Assembly (NCBI GenBank): GCA_023666965.1
Contig: JAMPAZ010000001.1
Span: forward strand, 574,120 to 638,119
Origin: Muribaculum sp.
GTDB taxonomy: Bacteria > Bacteroidota > Bacteroidia > Bacteroidales > Muribaculaceae
DNA: 64,000 nt
Reading direction: 5' to 3'
Shown: one piece after another, positions 27,387 to 36,740 of the stretch
How the letters are laid out: every line of letters starts with the position of its first letter
Position numbering within the stretch: the stretch's first letter is position 1
The notes under the pieces: model-generated
Told to the model about the DNA's origin: nothing
What the model saw: only the letters and a program-made list of their open reading frames with translations
The model's database searches: none
Made by a program: the position numbers and the translations under genes

Positions 27387-28091
27387 ATGAAAACATTAAA
27401 AATGCATCTGCTGTCGTTGCTGATAGTGATGATTTCCGGTATGACGGCGTTGGCTGCCGGAGGCAACGGCAAGGCTGTCTCCATTCTGGGAGATTCATAC
27501 TCTACCTTTGACGGTTACATGACTCCCGGCAATAACCGGATATGGTATGACAAAAAGCCGACCCCGGAAAAGACCGACGTCAACAGCGTCACCCAGACTT
27601 GGTGGCACAAGTTCATCAAGGACAACGGCTACCGCCTGTGTGAAAACAATTCATACTCCGGTGCTACTATCTGCAACACGGGCTACCACGATAATGACTA
27701 TACTGACCGCAGCTTCATTAATCGCGTCGACAACCTCGGATGCCCCGACGTAATTCTGATCTTCGGTGGCACTAACGACAGCTGGGCCGGAAGCCCGATA
27801 GGCGAATTTAAATATGCCGATTGGACTCGATACGACCTCTATAGCTTCCGTCCCGCCATGGCCTACATGCTGTCAGAAATCTCAGAACGCTATCCCAACG
27901 TAGAGGTATATTTTCTTTTAAACGACGGACTTAAGGATGAAATAAACGATTCTGCCCACGAGATATGCAAACACTACGGAGTAGACTGCATCGAACTTAA
28001 AAACATCGACAAGCGTAGTAATCACCCCACCGTGAAAGGTATGGAACAGATAGCGTCGCAAGTGGCCGCGCATATCAACGCTAAACATTAA
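27387..28091 (+). CDS. Secreted SGNH/GDSL-family hydrolase
   Basis: The 234-residue protein has a signal peptide (about 1-23). Block I is SILGDSYST (32-40) with nucleophile Ser37, block III is GGTND (127-131) with oxyanion Asn130, and block V contains His213 in 'SNHPT', where Asp208 is five rather than three residues before the His. The family removes acyl groups from sugars, lipids or peptides; the target is not evident. It lies 33 nt after the PG0541-like gene and may be co-transcribed with the efflux operon. Confidence 0.85.
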   Translation: MKTLKMHLLSLLIVMISGMTALAAGGNGKAVSILGDSYSTFDGYMTPGNNRIWYDKKPTPEKTDVNSVTQTWWHKFIKDNGYRLCENNSYSGATICNTGYHDNDYTDRSFINRVDNLGCPDVILIFGGTNDSWAGSPIGEFKYADWTRYDLYSFRPAMAYMLSEISERYPNVEVYFLLNDGLKDEINDSAHEICKHYGVDCIELKNIDKRSNHPTVKGMEQIASQVAAHINAKH

Positions 28092-28151
28092 CGATAAGGC
28101 TGCATTACTTTTCAACCGACAAAATGTGCAGTTTAGATTTCGATTATTCTA

Positions 28152-28248
28152 CCAACATAAAACCGGGCAAATCGGTCCGGCGACCGTTTTACCCGGCTAT
28201 ATAATTTTCACGCTTCTTTCAGAAGCAATCGTCATTTTGACACACCCT
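28152..28248. repeat. Structured intergenic repeat, copy 1 (about 97 bp)
   Basis: This element is about 85% identical by eye to 55060-55155. It contains nested pairing: CCGGG (28163-28167) with CCCGG (28192-28196) around an inner CGGTC/GACCG stem, followed by CTTCTTTCAGAAG and a conserved end ATTTTGACACACCCT. It lies between the SGNH hydrolase and the PepSY-like gene. It has no open reading frame. It may be a REP-like or MITE-like element, or the 3' end of transcripts. Confidence 0.75.
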
Positions 28249-28288
28249 ATATGCCTTTAAGCAGCAAATGCTATTTCGTCACAATTCT

Positions 28289-28792
28289 TCAGATTACGGT
28301 GTCAGGCGTAATATCCACATCGGAATCAACGATGTCTTTTATCAACGTACCGTCAGTGGCATAGTACAGATCCATGTCACGTTGACCGGCCTTTTCCACC
28401 TCAATCAGATAGAATGACGTATCAGTTCGTTCGTAATACTTTACATCATCCACTGTCCAATAGCCATAATCACCGGTTGCCAACGCGCGTTCAACGGCGG
28501 CGGGAAGCAGAGTCACATCCTTGCCATAATCTACTTCAGTCATTTTCCAAACTCCGTCGCGCGTAAACCATGCCTCTTTTTCAAGTCGGTTCTCATAAAA
28601 TTCAGCTACTACATACGCGCCCTTACGCTCCCATTTTATGCCCTGGGCATTCGGGAACTTAGTGTTCATCGTTTGTTCTGCAGTAGTCGGTACCTGTCCT
28701 TGTGTCAAATCGTTATCGTCATCATCGTCACAAGATGAAAACGCAAAAACGGCAGTTAAGGCAAAAAACAAATACAATAGTCTCTTTTTCAT
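28289..28792 (-). CDS. PepSY-like (DUF2874) lipoprotein
   Basis: The 167-residue product has a lipobox FSSC (Cys21) followed at once by an Asp run (DDDDDND), which fits the lipoprotein export signal that sends Bacteroidetes lipoproteins to the cell surface. The mature part has two PepSY-like units: 'MNTKFPNAQGIKWERKGAYVVAEFYENRLEKEAWFTRDGVWKMTEVDY' and 'FYLIEVEKAGQRDMDLYYATDGTLI'. Such proteins are thought to bind or inhibit peptidases, and the gene lies downstream of the tricorn-like protease terminator. A direct link is only suggestive. Confidence 0.83.
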   Translation of the reverse strand: MKKRLLYLFFALTAVFAFSSCDDDDDNDLTQGQVPTTAEQTMNTKFPNAQGIKWERKGAYVVAEFYENRLEKEAWFTRDGVWKMTEVDYGKDVTLLPAAVERALATGDYGYWTVDDVKYYERTDTSFYLIEVEKAGQRDMDLYYATDGTLIKDIVDSDVDITPDTVI

Positions 28793-28892
28793 AATTATAC
28801 TTTTTTATTAATCAATGTTGAAACGCAGTTTACAGTAGTTTTGTTCAATAATCGCTTTCACTGTTCTGGTCCACTGGAAATCTGCTAAAATC

Positions 28893-28922
28893 AAAAAAGG
28901 CGCGAACTTCACAGTCAGCGCC
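28893..28922 (-). terminator. Terminator of the protease gene
   Basis: Read on the minus strand, GGCGC and GCGCC (arms 28918-28922 and 28899-28903) form a short stem followed by TTTTTTGATTTT. It lies 27 nt after the stop of the tricorn-like protease gene. Confidence 0.72.
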
Positions 28923-28948
28923 CTAAAAGCAATTATAAATGATACTAT

Positions 28949-31900
28949 TTAATTCCCAATATCTTTCAACAGTGTCTCCACTGCAATCTTCAATTGTTGG
29001 TCTTCACCGGTGACAATGACGGCCGGGTCATTGGCTACTTTTATATCCGGTTCGAGTTGGCTGTTCTCAAGATAGTTACCTTCCGCAGTCCGGTAGCCGA
29101 TAACCGGAACGCCGAATATCAACGTCGGATCCTGCATAGTAATCCAGTTTACGGAAGTCATAGTTCCCGGAACAGGCATCCCGACAAGTTTGCCCATCTT
29201 TTTATGTTTATAAACCCACGGAGTTCCGTGTGCATTACTGTAATTTGCCTCGCACTGAAGCATAATGCTCGGTTTATTCCACCTCCGGCTCGGCATATCG
29301 CAGACATCCTGGCCGCGAATCACCTGGGTCAGATATTTTTCTCCGCTGAACAACACCTCTATATCTTCATGCAGACGGCCACCCCCGTTCCATCGGGTAT
29401 CAATCACTATACCGTCCTTATCTACATACTTTCCGAGAAGGTCGATGTAAATATTACGGAAACTTTCGTCATCCATCGAGCGCAGATGAACATACCCCAG
29501 GCGACCTCCGGACAGACTGTCAACATCCGCCGCACGCTGCTTAACCCAGCGGTCGTAGAGTAGATTGTTCATTCGGGCCGTAGTAATCGGAAGGACAACT
29601 TCGTCGACAGAATTTCCGCCGTTGAATACAGTCACCAAGGTCTTTTTCCCTGCAATATCGGCAAAAAGCACCGTGAAGTCAGTGGAATCGTTTATTTCAA
29701 CCCCATTGATTTTCTCGATAATCGACCCCCTCTTAACGACAGTATTGGTGTGGTCAAAAGGCCCATGTTCAACCACCTCGGCCACCTTTAACCCGGGACC
29801 GTAATGATTCCAATCATAGAGCAGGCCAAGCGATGCAGTTACCTCGCCCCGATTAGTTGGATAGTAACGTGAGCCGGTATGCGATGCATTAAGCTCGCCC
29901 AAAAGTTCGCTAAGCATCTCCTGAAAATCGTAGTTATTGTCGATATGCGGAAGGAATTTAGCGTAAGCCTCAGTCATAGCCTCCCAGTCACATCCGTGAT
30001 ATGTGGTCTCATAGAAACGGTTTTTAACCTCCTGCTTCACATAATTGTACATATAATCACGCTCGCGACGCGGATCGATCTTCATTACAGCAGAATATGT
30101 TATAGGCTTTATCGACTCGGAGCTTACAGTCATCCGGCTCATGCCGTCAGGCCCGAGTATAAACATGACATCACCCTTCTTGTCGAGCTGCAGATGGCGC
30201 GAAGATGTGTTGAGCTTCGACACCATGGCCGTTTCGTGCTTGCGCAGATTTGTCTTCCAAAGGTCGTACTTGTCCTGGAAAGCCGTAAGATAATATAGAT
30301 TCTCGCCGTCGGAGGTCACTATGAAGTCGTTAATGTCCGATGATGCCGGAGTGACACGCACTATGCGGTTCTCCATATCGTCAAAGTCGATGACTATATC
30401 CTTGTTCTCTGTTTCGGCCTTATCTTCGCCTTCCGACTTCTTCTTTGACTTAGAATCCTTTTTTGAATCCTTCTTGTCAGCCTTTTCTTTATCTGCCTTC
30501 TGCTGCTTCTCAAGTTCCTTCAAAAGTTCGTAGTCCTCTTTGCTCAGGCGATACTTATCGTAGGCATCCTGATTCAGGAACGCAATCATCACATCTGTCT
30601 GCGAACCCCATGAGGCATGGCTTCGCATACCGTAGCGGTCGCTTGCAAAAGCCAGTGCATTGCCGTCCAAGATCCATTTAGGAGTTGAATCAAAGTATGA
30701 TGAACGAGTGATGTTGCGCACTTTGGGGTCGCCGGTGGTATTGACAACCGCTACGTCGCAGTATGGTTCGTGACCATTGCCGGTAAGCTCAAATGTAATC
30801 CACTTTCCATCGGGCGACCATGAATAATAAAACGACCCGTTGCTCTCCGGATTTGTCGTGCCGTCAGTCAGCAAAGTCACCTTCTTAGAGGCCAAATCCA
30901 TCACAGCGAGCTTGCGCCTGTCTTGTATGAACGCAAGTTGCTTTCCATCCGGCGAATACATGGGAGTGGTGCGCTCTACACCGTCCGAGGGGTCGAACAA
31001 GGCCTCCTCCACAATTACCGTGGCGTTCGGGAAGTTCAAGTCGTCCTTCCGTCCCATTGTAGCCTTGTACAGATTGAAATGCCCGTCACGCTCGCTGACA
31101 TAAACTAATGCCGTGCCATCGGGCGACCATGTAATCTCTCCTTCAGCCTCAGGCGTATTAGTAATCTGCTTCGTAGTTCTATACTCTGTTGAAGTCACGA
31201 ATATCTCTCCTCTGTCTTCAAAAGCCACCTGCTTTCCGTCGGGAGAAGCTATGGCCTGCGACGAGCTGCCGACACTACGTTTCACTACCGGATTCTCTTC
31301 GTCGAGAGTGACATTTATCTCCAATTTTTCAGGAGCTGACGAACCTCTCTTGACATATATATCACCGTCGTAGGCAAACGCAAGCGTTCCGTCGGCACCC
31401 TGCGACAGGAATCTCACCGGATGGACAGAAAAGTCTGTTATTTGAGAAACTTTGGCCGGCGCGTCAATCTGAGCGGAATAGACGTTCATGGTTTTACCGT
31501 CGCGTTCACTAAGGAAATATACGGTACGACCGTCGATACCGAGCACAGGGTTGCGGTCTTCGCCGTCGTGCGCTGTAAGGTTCTTATGTTTCTTAGTCAC
31601 GGGGTCGTAAGACCATATATCGCGTGTGACCGACGATGTATGGTGCTTGCGCCACTCGTCTTCCATGCCTTTGTTATCTTGATAGAGGAAGAACTTTCCG
31701 TCGGGCGAATAGCTGATCATTTCGGCAGGAGTAGAGATGACCTGCTCAATACGTCCTCCCTCAACCGGAACCTTATAGACTTCAGTCATCCTTCCTGACG
31801 GGAACAACGCACTTTCGGGTGCATCCTGTATGAGAGCTGAAAAAAGCACATATTTACCGTCGGGAGTAAACGCGGAAGGTGTCTCAGCAGCCGAATAACG

Positions 31901-32209
31901 AGTCAGACGAGTTGCCCGGCCACCGCTCGACGGCATTATGTAGACATCCATTGTACCGTTGCGGTCGCTGGAAAACGCTATGCTTTTCCCGTCCGGAGAC
32001 CATATCGGAGTGGCATCGTAGGATGATTGAGAGGTCAGCCTAACGGCCTCCCCGCCACTGACCGGCACTTTATAAATGTCGCCTTTGTATGTAAAAGCCA
32101 CCTCTTTCCCGTCAGGCGAGATTTTCACATCACGCAACCAGAGCGGAACTACCGCCGATGCCGATAATGCCATCGCCGAAAGGGATATTGACAAAATTAC
32201 TTTTTTCAT
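28949..32209 (-). CDS. Tricorn-like S41 protease with beta-propellers and PDZ domain
   Basis: The 1,086-residue protein has a signal peptide (about 1-19) and two WD40/PD40 beta-propellers built from repeated 'SPDGKxxAF' units (about 25-300 and 315-545). A highly charged Lys/Glu/Asp linker spans 560-604. Then come a C1-like helical domain, a PDZ domain (about 800-865) and the S41 catalytic part. Predicted catalytic residues are His777 in 'NASHTG', nucleophile Ser991 in 'YSNAHG', and Glu1053 in 'SQLEPD'. It should degrade peptides in the periplasm. It starts 21 nt after the transglycosylase gene. Confidence 0.9.
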   Translation of the reverse strand: MKKVILSISLSAMALSASAVVPLWLRDVKISPDGKEVAFTYKGDIYKVPVSGGEAVRLTSQSSYDATPIWSPDGKSIAFSSDRNGTMDVYIMPSSGGRATRLTRYSAAETPSAFTPDGKYVLFSALIQDAPESALFPSGRMTEVYKVPVEGGRIEQVISTPAEMISYSPDGKFFLYQDNKGMEDEWRKHHTSSVTRDIWSYDPVTKKHKNLTAHDGEDRNPVLGIDGRTVYFLSERDGKTMNVYSAQIDAPAKVSQITDFSVHPVRFLSQGADGTLAFAYDGDIYVKRGSSAPEKLEINVTLDEENPVVKRSVGSSSQAIASPDGKQVAFEDRGEIFVTSTEYRTTKQITNTPEAEGEITWSPDGTALVYVSERDGHFNLYKATMGRKDDLNFPNATVIVEEALFDPSDGVERTTPMYSPDGKQLAFIQDRRKLAVMDLASKKVTLLTDGTTNPESNGSFYYSWSPDGKWITFELTGNGHEPYCDVAVVNTTGDPKVRNITRSSYFDSTPKWILDGNALAFASDRYGMRSHASWGSQTDVMIAFLNQDAYDKYRLSKEDYELLKELEKQQKADKEKADKKDSKKDSKSKKKSEGEDKAETENKDIVIDFDDMENRIVRVTPASSDINDFIVTSDGENLYYLTAFQDKYDLWKTNLRKHETAMVSKLNTSSRHLQLDKKGDVMFILGPDGMSRMTVSSESIKPITYSAVMKIDPRRERDYMYNYVKQEVKNRFYETTYHGCDWEAMTEAYAKFLPHIDNNYDFQEMLSELLGELNASHTGSRYYPTNRGEVTASLGLLYDWNHYGPGLKVAEVVEHGPFDHTNTVVKRGSIIEKINGVEINDSTDFTVLFADIAGKKTLVTVFNGGNSVDEVVLPITTARMNNLLYDRWVKQRAADVDSLSGGRLGYVHLRSMDDESFRNIYIDLLGKYVDKDGIVIDTRWNGGGRLHEDIEVLFSGEKYLTQVIRGQDVCDMPSRRWNKPSIMLQCEANYSNAHGTPWVYKHKKMGKLVGMPVPGTMTSVNWITMQDPTLIFGVPVIGYRTAEGNYLENSQLEPDIKVANDPAVIVTGEDQQLKIAVETLLKDIGN

Positions 32210-32230
32210 ATTACGCTATTTCTTAATTAC

Positions 32231-33847
32231 TTATTTCTGTGGGATCTTCAGGGTCTGTCCGACACGGATATTTGTATTCTTTAATCCGTTAGCCGACTGA
32301 ATCTGTTTTACGGTGACACCCCGGTATTTCGAAGCGATTTTCCCTAAAGTATCGCCCTTGCGCACTTTATATTTGACATATTTAGGTTCTGAAGTCTTGG
32401 CTTTCGATTGCTTCGTATTGGCCTGCTTTGCAGTCGTCTTTGATGTTTCGGATACCGACTTCTTTGCAGTGACGGGTTCCTGGGCGACAACATTGTTCAC
32501 TGAATCAACCGAAGTCGCAGTCTCGGATGAAGCGAGATTTTTATTATCGGCGACAACGGTCTCCTTTGGTGCCGCCACTCGCTCGTAGGTGTGTATCTTA
32601 AGGTTCTTTCCTCGAGAAATTTTATCCCTTTTCAGGCCGTTCCACGACTTAATGTCGGACACGGACACTCCGTATTTCTTTGCAATGGACGAAAGAGTCT
32701 CCCCCTTCTTCACCTTGTGGGTCTTAACGACAAGTTTGGTGGTAAAGTTGCCCGACTGTCCGTTGAGATCCATCGGCTCTACAACACTGCGTCGACCAAA
32801 CCGTGAGCTGTCATGCGTCAAGACGCTGTCTTCGCTCATAATGTAGCTATGAACCTGCATTCCGGGTAGTACGAGCGCGTAAGGTCGAGTGTCACCTGGA
32901 ATTATGTCCTTGCGATATTGAGGATTAAGCACTCGGATCTCTTCGATAGGGAGCGACAAGACATCGGCTATCTGCTGGAAATGCACTCGCTTATTAATAT
33001 GGATGGAGTCGGTCACTATAGGACGTTTGGCCAATGCCGGACTTATGTTGTGCTGGTTGTAATACGTCATAACGTAGTTGGCGGCAATGAAGGCCGGAAC
33101 ATATCCGCGTGTCTCTTGTGGCAGATAGTAGTAGATGCTCCAAAAGTCAGGGTTATTTATTCCTGAACGACGCATGGCTTTATTGACATTTCCCGGTCCG
33201 CAATTGTAAGCTGCTATGGCAAGCGACCAATCGTTGTACATTTCATAGAGCTGCTTCAGATATGTCGCGGCCGCCTCCGACGATGCGTATGGGTCGCGTC
33301 GTTCATCGACGAGAGTGCTGATTTCCAGTCCTAAACCACGTGCCGTGGGGAGCATGAACTGCCACAACCCGGTGGCTCCGGCTTTTGAGACAGCGTCAGG
33401 ATTAAGAGCCGACTCTATTACAGGCAGATAGCGAAGCTCAAGCGGCAACCCTTTTCTTTCGAGCGCCTCCTCAAAAATAGGCATATAATAGAGGCTCATT
33501 CCGAGCATGTTTTCCACAAGCTCGCGACGACGCTGGACATACATATTAATATATGAACGCACTATCTGATTGTAAGGCATCTCTATGTCGGTGGGCAACT
33601 GGCTCAAACGACGGATATACTCCTCATCCGAAGCATTAACTACCGGTGTATTTGCAAAATTGTCATTTAAGACGGTGTAGTTTTTCAGATACCAATTTTG
33701 CTTCATCTTATAGGTATCCGTCTCAAAGCTTTCAGGAGGCACGATAGAATTGTCAGTGATGGTCTCCTTAATATTAAGCAATGTGGGCTTAGCGTCGAGG
33801 CCCACAGCCGTGCAAGCAATTAATAGCGAGAAAATTAACTTTTTCAT
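32231..33847 (-). CDS. MltD-like lytic transglycosylase with two LysM domains
   Basis: The 538-residue protein has a signal peptide (about 1-19). The SLT domain covers about 115-270, with catalytic Glu145 in 'LPVIESALNPDAVSKAGATGLWQFM' and the 'AYNCGPGNV' motif at 213-221. LysM domains lie at about 373-418 and 489-538, joined by a Ser/Thr/Lys/Ala-rich linker. It cleaves the glycan strands of peptidoglycan to form 1,6-anhydroMurNAc ends in the periplasm. It sits between the DUF5683 gene (17 nt) and the protease gene. Confidence 0.95.
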   Translation of the reverse strand: MKKLIFSLLIACTAVGLDAKPTLLNIKETITDNSIVPPESFETDTYKMKQNWYLKNYTVLNDNFANTPVVNASDEEYIRRLSQLPTDIEMPYNQIVRSYINMYVQRRRELVENMLGMSLYYMPIFEEALERKGLPLELRYLPVIESALNPDAVSKAGATGLWQFMLPTARGLGLEISTLVDERRDPYASSEAAATYLKQLYEMYNDWSLAIAAYNCGPGNVNKAMRRSGINNPDFWSIYYYLPQETRGYVPAFIAANYVMTYYNQHNISPALAKRPIVTDSIHINKRVHFQQIADVLSLPIEEIRVLNPQYRKDIIPGDTRPYALVLPGMQVHSYIMSEDSVLTHDSSRFGRRSVVEPMDLNGQSGNFTTKLVVKTHKVKKGETLSSIAKKYGVSVSDIKSWNGLKRDKISRGKNLKIHTYERVAAPKETVVADNKNLASSETATSVDSVNNVVAQEPVTAKKSVSETSKTTAKQANTKQSKAKTSEPKYVKYKVRKGDTLGKIASKYRGVTVKQIQSANGLKNTNIRVGQTLKIPQK

Positions 33848-33864
33848 TGGTCGAAATGCGAAGG

Positions 33865-34821
33865 TTAAAAATTAAAGGCCCATTGCAGTCCTACTCCGGG
33901 GAAAGCGTTTCGGGTGTCGGGAATTAACGTCGGCGACACATCTATTGAAAGCTCAGGCGAAACATCGAAATGCGTGAGCGACGCATCGACGTAAGCGTCC
34001 ACCATCGCAATCAGGTAAACACCGATCATGCATATCACGCACAAGTCGCGATTACGCCTGTAATAGTCCTTTCTTGATTTGAATATCTTCTCCATCCAAC
34101 TACGGTTGAGCGACGACTCGTCCGTTCCGGGAGGGTAAAAGTCCATGTAGCTGTTAGTGCCCGGGTCGTTATCCATAAGGTCGCGATAGGCCTGGGTATA
34201 ATCACCGAGCATCTGATTGTTCCACGACATACCGTAGGCCAGCCCCATAAATCCGCCTACAACGAGGGGGAGTTTCCAATAACGGCGGTTATATAACTGT
34301 CCAAGCCCGGGGAAAAGTGCCGACAGCCATACCGCCCGCTTAGGGTCGGGATTAAAGTCGCGCACTACATAATCGGGATCAACAGGGACTGCGCCCTCCG
34401 GAATAAACTTAACCGAATCGGCAGTAAGCTCCACAGAATCGCCGACAATCTCAACCCTTTCACCACGAGGGTAGCTTATCCACATAGTGTCGGGGAATGC
34501 CGACAAATCAGGTTCATGGGTCGAAACGGAATCAGCCGCTACCGCATCAGGCCTATCTTCTTCCTGATCGGACGGCTCCTCTTCGAGGTATTCGGCTACC
34601 GATATCGCAGAAGGCAATATCGACGGAGCCGTGTTTTGACTGCTTAAAGTTGCTGAAAAAATGTTAAATGGAAATAACAGCACCAACACGAGCCCTATGA
34701 TAAGAGCTTTATCGGTTATGCCAAGCTTTTCCGTATGTATGATGTCGTTTTGTCTGCTCATCTCATATCTCACTGACTCAATGTGCATTGCGTCCTCATC
34801 ATAACACCATGCGAGTTCCAT
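33865..34821 (-). CDS. DUF5683 domain membrane protein
   Basis: The 318-residue product has an N-terminal hydrophobic helix (about 37-58) and an acidic linker (about 75-110). The DUF5683 domain is about 150-318, with 'DPKRAVWLSALFPGLGQLYNRRYWKLPLVVGGFMGLAYGMSW' and a second membrane segment near 265-285. DUF5683 is common in Bacteroidetes next to parAB; its function is unknown. An internal ATG at 34761 (MSRQND) would put the helix nearer the start. The gene is 13 nt after parB and 17 nt before the transglycosylase gene. Confidence 0.85.
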   Translation of the reverse strand: MELAWCYDEDAMHIESVRYEMSRQNDIIHTEKLGITDKALIIGLVLVLLFPFNIFSATLSSQNTAPSILPSAISVAEYLEEEPSDQEEDRPDAVAADSVSTHEPDLSAFPDTMWISYPRGERVEIVGDSVELTADSVKFIPEGAVPVDPDYVVRDFNPDPKRAVWLSALFPGLGQLYNRRYWKLPLVVGGFMGLAYGMSWNNQMLGDYTQAYRDLMDNDPGTNSYMDFYPPGTDESSLNRSWMEKIFKSRKDYYRRNRDLCVICMIGVYLIAMVDAYVDASLTHFDVSPELSIDVSPTLIPDTRNAFPGVGLQWAFNF

Positions 34822-34834
34822 GTGCTTACCGAAG

Positions 34835-35734
34835 TCAGTTCTCTGAAGTTTTTAAAGTGTCAAAGATAGCAATTAATTGTTCAAGTTCATCCTCGTTTTT
34901 GAACGGGAAGGTGATTTTTCCCCTACCCTGTGCATTACATGAAAACTGCACCTGCGTACGGAACGAAGCACTCAGATGCTTCTTCAAAATGTCAAAATCC
35001 TTATCCGACAGCCGGCTTTTGCGGGCAACGGGCATAACTTTTTCGCCTTTCTCCTGCGCCTTTTGGTACGCCTTGGCCAACTCCTCGACTTTTCTCACCG
35101 AGAGGCCGTGATCGATAATCTCATTATACAGTTTGAGCTGAAGGGCGGGGTTCTCGATAGTGAGCAGAGCACGCGCATGTCCCATGTCAACATATTTGTC
35201 GCGCAGTCCGCGCTGTACTTCCGCCGGCAACTTCAACAAGCGAAGGAAGTTGGCTATCGTGGCCCTCTTCTTTCCTATTCTTTCGCTCAAACGCTCCTGA
35301 GTAAGATTATATTGGTCAATAAGTTTCTTAAACGTCAACGCAATCTCTATGGCATTCAAATCTTCACGCTGGATATTCTCAATCAGAGCCATCTCGGTCA
35401 ATTCGCTGTCGTTGGCGGTTCTGATATATGCCGGCACGAATGTCAAACCGGCTTTAATAGCGGCGCGGTAACGCCTTTCTCCCGCAATGATTTGGTACGA
35501 GTCCGGACCAATCTTTCTGAGGGAAAGGGGTTGAATTATGCCTAACTCACGTATTGACGAAGCGAGTTCATCGAGTGCAGTCTCGTCGAAAGAGGTTCGA
35601 GGCTGTTCCGGATTAGGAGAAATCTGGCTGACATCTATGTCGTTGATTGTCGACGTTCCTTTAGCCGGAACATCGTCCATCTGAATGAGTGAGTCAAGAC
35701 CGCGTCCGAGCGCGCGGCGTTTATTAATTGCCAT
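34835..35734 (-). CDS. parB: Chromosome partitioning protein ParB
   Basis: ParB is a CTPase clamp that binds parS and spreads to organise the origin region. The 299-residue protein has the N-terminal 'SISPNPEQPRTSFDETALDELASSIRELGIIQPL' box (written with one alternative residue at its start), the CTP/spreading motif 'IIAGERRYRAA' near 81-91, the helix-turn-helix 'TQERLSERIGKKRATIANFLRLLKLP', and a C-terminal dimerisation domain. It is 39 nt after parA. No parS palindrome was seen in the window. Confidence 0.96.
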   Translation of the reverse strand: MAINKRRALGRGLDSLIQMDDVPAKGTSTINDIDVSQISPNPEQPRTSFDETALDELASSIRELGIIQPLSLRKIGPDSYQIIAGERRYRAAIKAGLTFVPAYIRTANDSELTEMALIENIQREDLNAIEIALTFKKLIDQYNLTQERLSERIGKKRATIANFLRLLKLPAEVQRGLRDKYVDMGHARALLTIENPALQLKLYNEIIDHGLSVRKVEELAKAYQKAQEKGEKVMPVARKSRLSDKDFDILKKHLSASFRTQVQFSCNAQGRGKITFPFKNEDELEQLIAIFDTLKTSEN

Positions 35735-35773
35735 TAATTACAGTTGTGTTAGAGAGGTTGTCGAAAAAGTATT

Positions 35774-36559
35774 TTAAGCGTTTTTCACCGGTTGGCGTCT
35801 GTGCTTCGCTATTAATTCCTTGGCCAGAAGGGTGTGGCTTGTCGCGCCACGGCTTTCAGGGTCATACAGCAGAGCCGGAAGGCCGTGAGAAGGAGCTTCA
35901 CTAAGTCGGATGTTTCGCGGGATGACGGTGCTGAACACCATGTCGCCGAAGTGCCCCTTAAGCTCTTCGTAAATCTGATTAGCCAACCGCAGACGCGCAT
36001 CGTACATAGTCAGCAGGAAACCCTCTATTTCCAAATCCGGATTTAATCGCGACTTAATTATTCGTATAGTGTTCAGCAGCTTGCTGATACCCTCAAGGGC
36101 AAAGTACTCGGCCTGGACGGGAATAATCACTGAATTTGCCGCCGTAAGAGCGTTTACCGTAATCAATCCGAGCGACGGCGAGCAGTCGATCAAAATATAG
36201 TCGTATTTGTCAACGATTGGGGCGAGCACGTTTTGGAGGGTGCGCTCACGGTTCGGCTTGTTGACAAGCTCGAGTTCTGCTCCGGCAAGATCGATCCGCG
36301 ACCCCACCAAATCGAGCCCCTCTACACAAGTGGGCACCTGCGATCCGTCGACAGGATAGTCGTCGACCAGACATTCGTAGATTGACGAAGACATCGATTT
36401 AGGGTCAATACCGTAGCCCGAAGTGGCATTGGCTTGAGGGTCCGCGTCGATAATCAATACTTTTTTACCCTGCGTGGCCAATGAAGCGGCCAGATTGATA
36501 GTGGTCGTGGTTTTGCCCACTCCACCCTTCTGATTCGCTATTGCAATAATTTTACCCAT
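35774..36559 (-). CDS. parA: Chromosome partitioning ATPase ParA (Soj)
   Basis: ParA is the nucleoid-bound ATPase partner of ParB. The 261-residue length is typical of the chromosomal type without an N-terminal HTH. The deviant Walker A motif KGGVGKTTT is at 11-19, with the signature lysine Lys11. Walker A' 'VLIIDADPQANAT' is near 34-46, and Walker B 'YILIDCSPSLGLITVNAL' is near 120-137. A TATCTTTG -7 box (36581-36588, minus strand) precedes the gene by about 20 nt, without a clear -33 box. Confidence 0.97.
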   Translation of the reverse strand: MGKIIAIANQKGGVGKTTTTINLAASLATQGKKVLIIDADPQANATSGYGIDPKSMSSSIYECLVDDYPVDGSQVPTCVEGLDLVGSRIDLAGAELELVNKPNRERTLQNVLAPIVDKYDYILIDCSPSLGLITVNALTAANSVIIPVQAEYFALEGISKLLNTIRIIKSRLNPDLEIEGFLLTMYDARLRLANQIYEELKGHFGDMVFSTVIPRNIRLSEAPSHGLPALLYDPESRGATSHTLLAKELIAKHRRQPVKNA

Positions 36560-36694
36560 AGACAGTTACAATTTGCATCACAAAGATAAAAAAATCTATC
36601 CATACCACCTCCTAATTTCGCCCCTCAAATTACGTTAAATGTTGATAAGTGGGCATGAATGTTAATAACTACCGACTAAACGCCTTGCACTCAA

Positions 36695-36731
36695 TCAAAA
36701 AAGGCTCTTGTCCGTGATGGTCAAGAGCCTT
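36695..36731 (-). terminator. Terminator of tRNA-Leu
   Basis: A perfect 10-bp stem AAGGCTCTTG / CAAGAGCCTT (36701-36710 and 36722-36731) is followed on the minus strand by TTTTTTGATTG. It lies 10 nt after the tRNA 3' end. Confidence 0.92.
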
Positions 36732-36740
36732 CCCAATCGG

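Noticed and set aside
35774-36740. parS site near parAB
   Set aside because: No TGTTTCACGTGAAACA-like palindrome was seen by eye in this region or elsewhere in the window.
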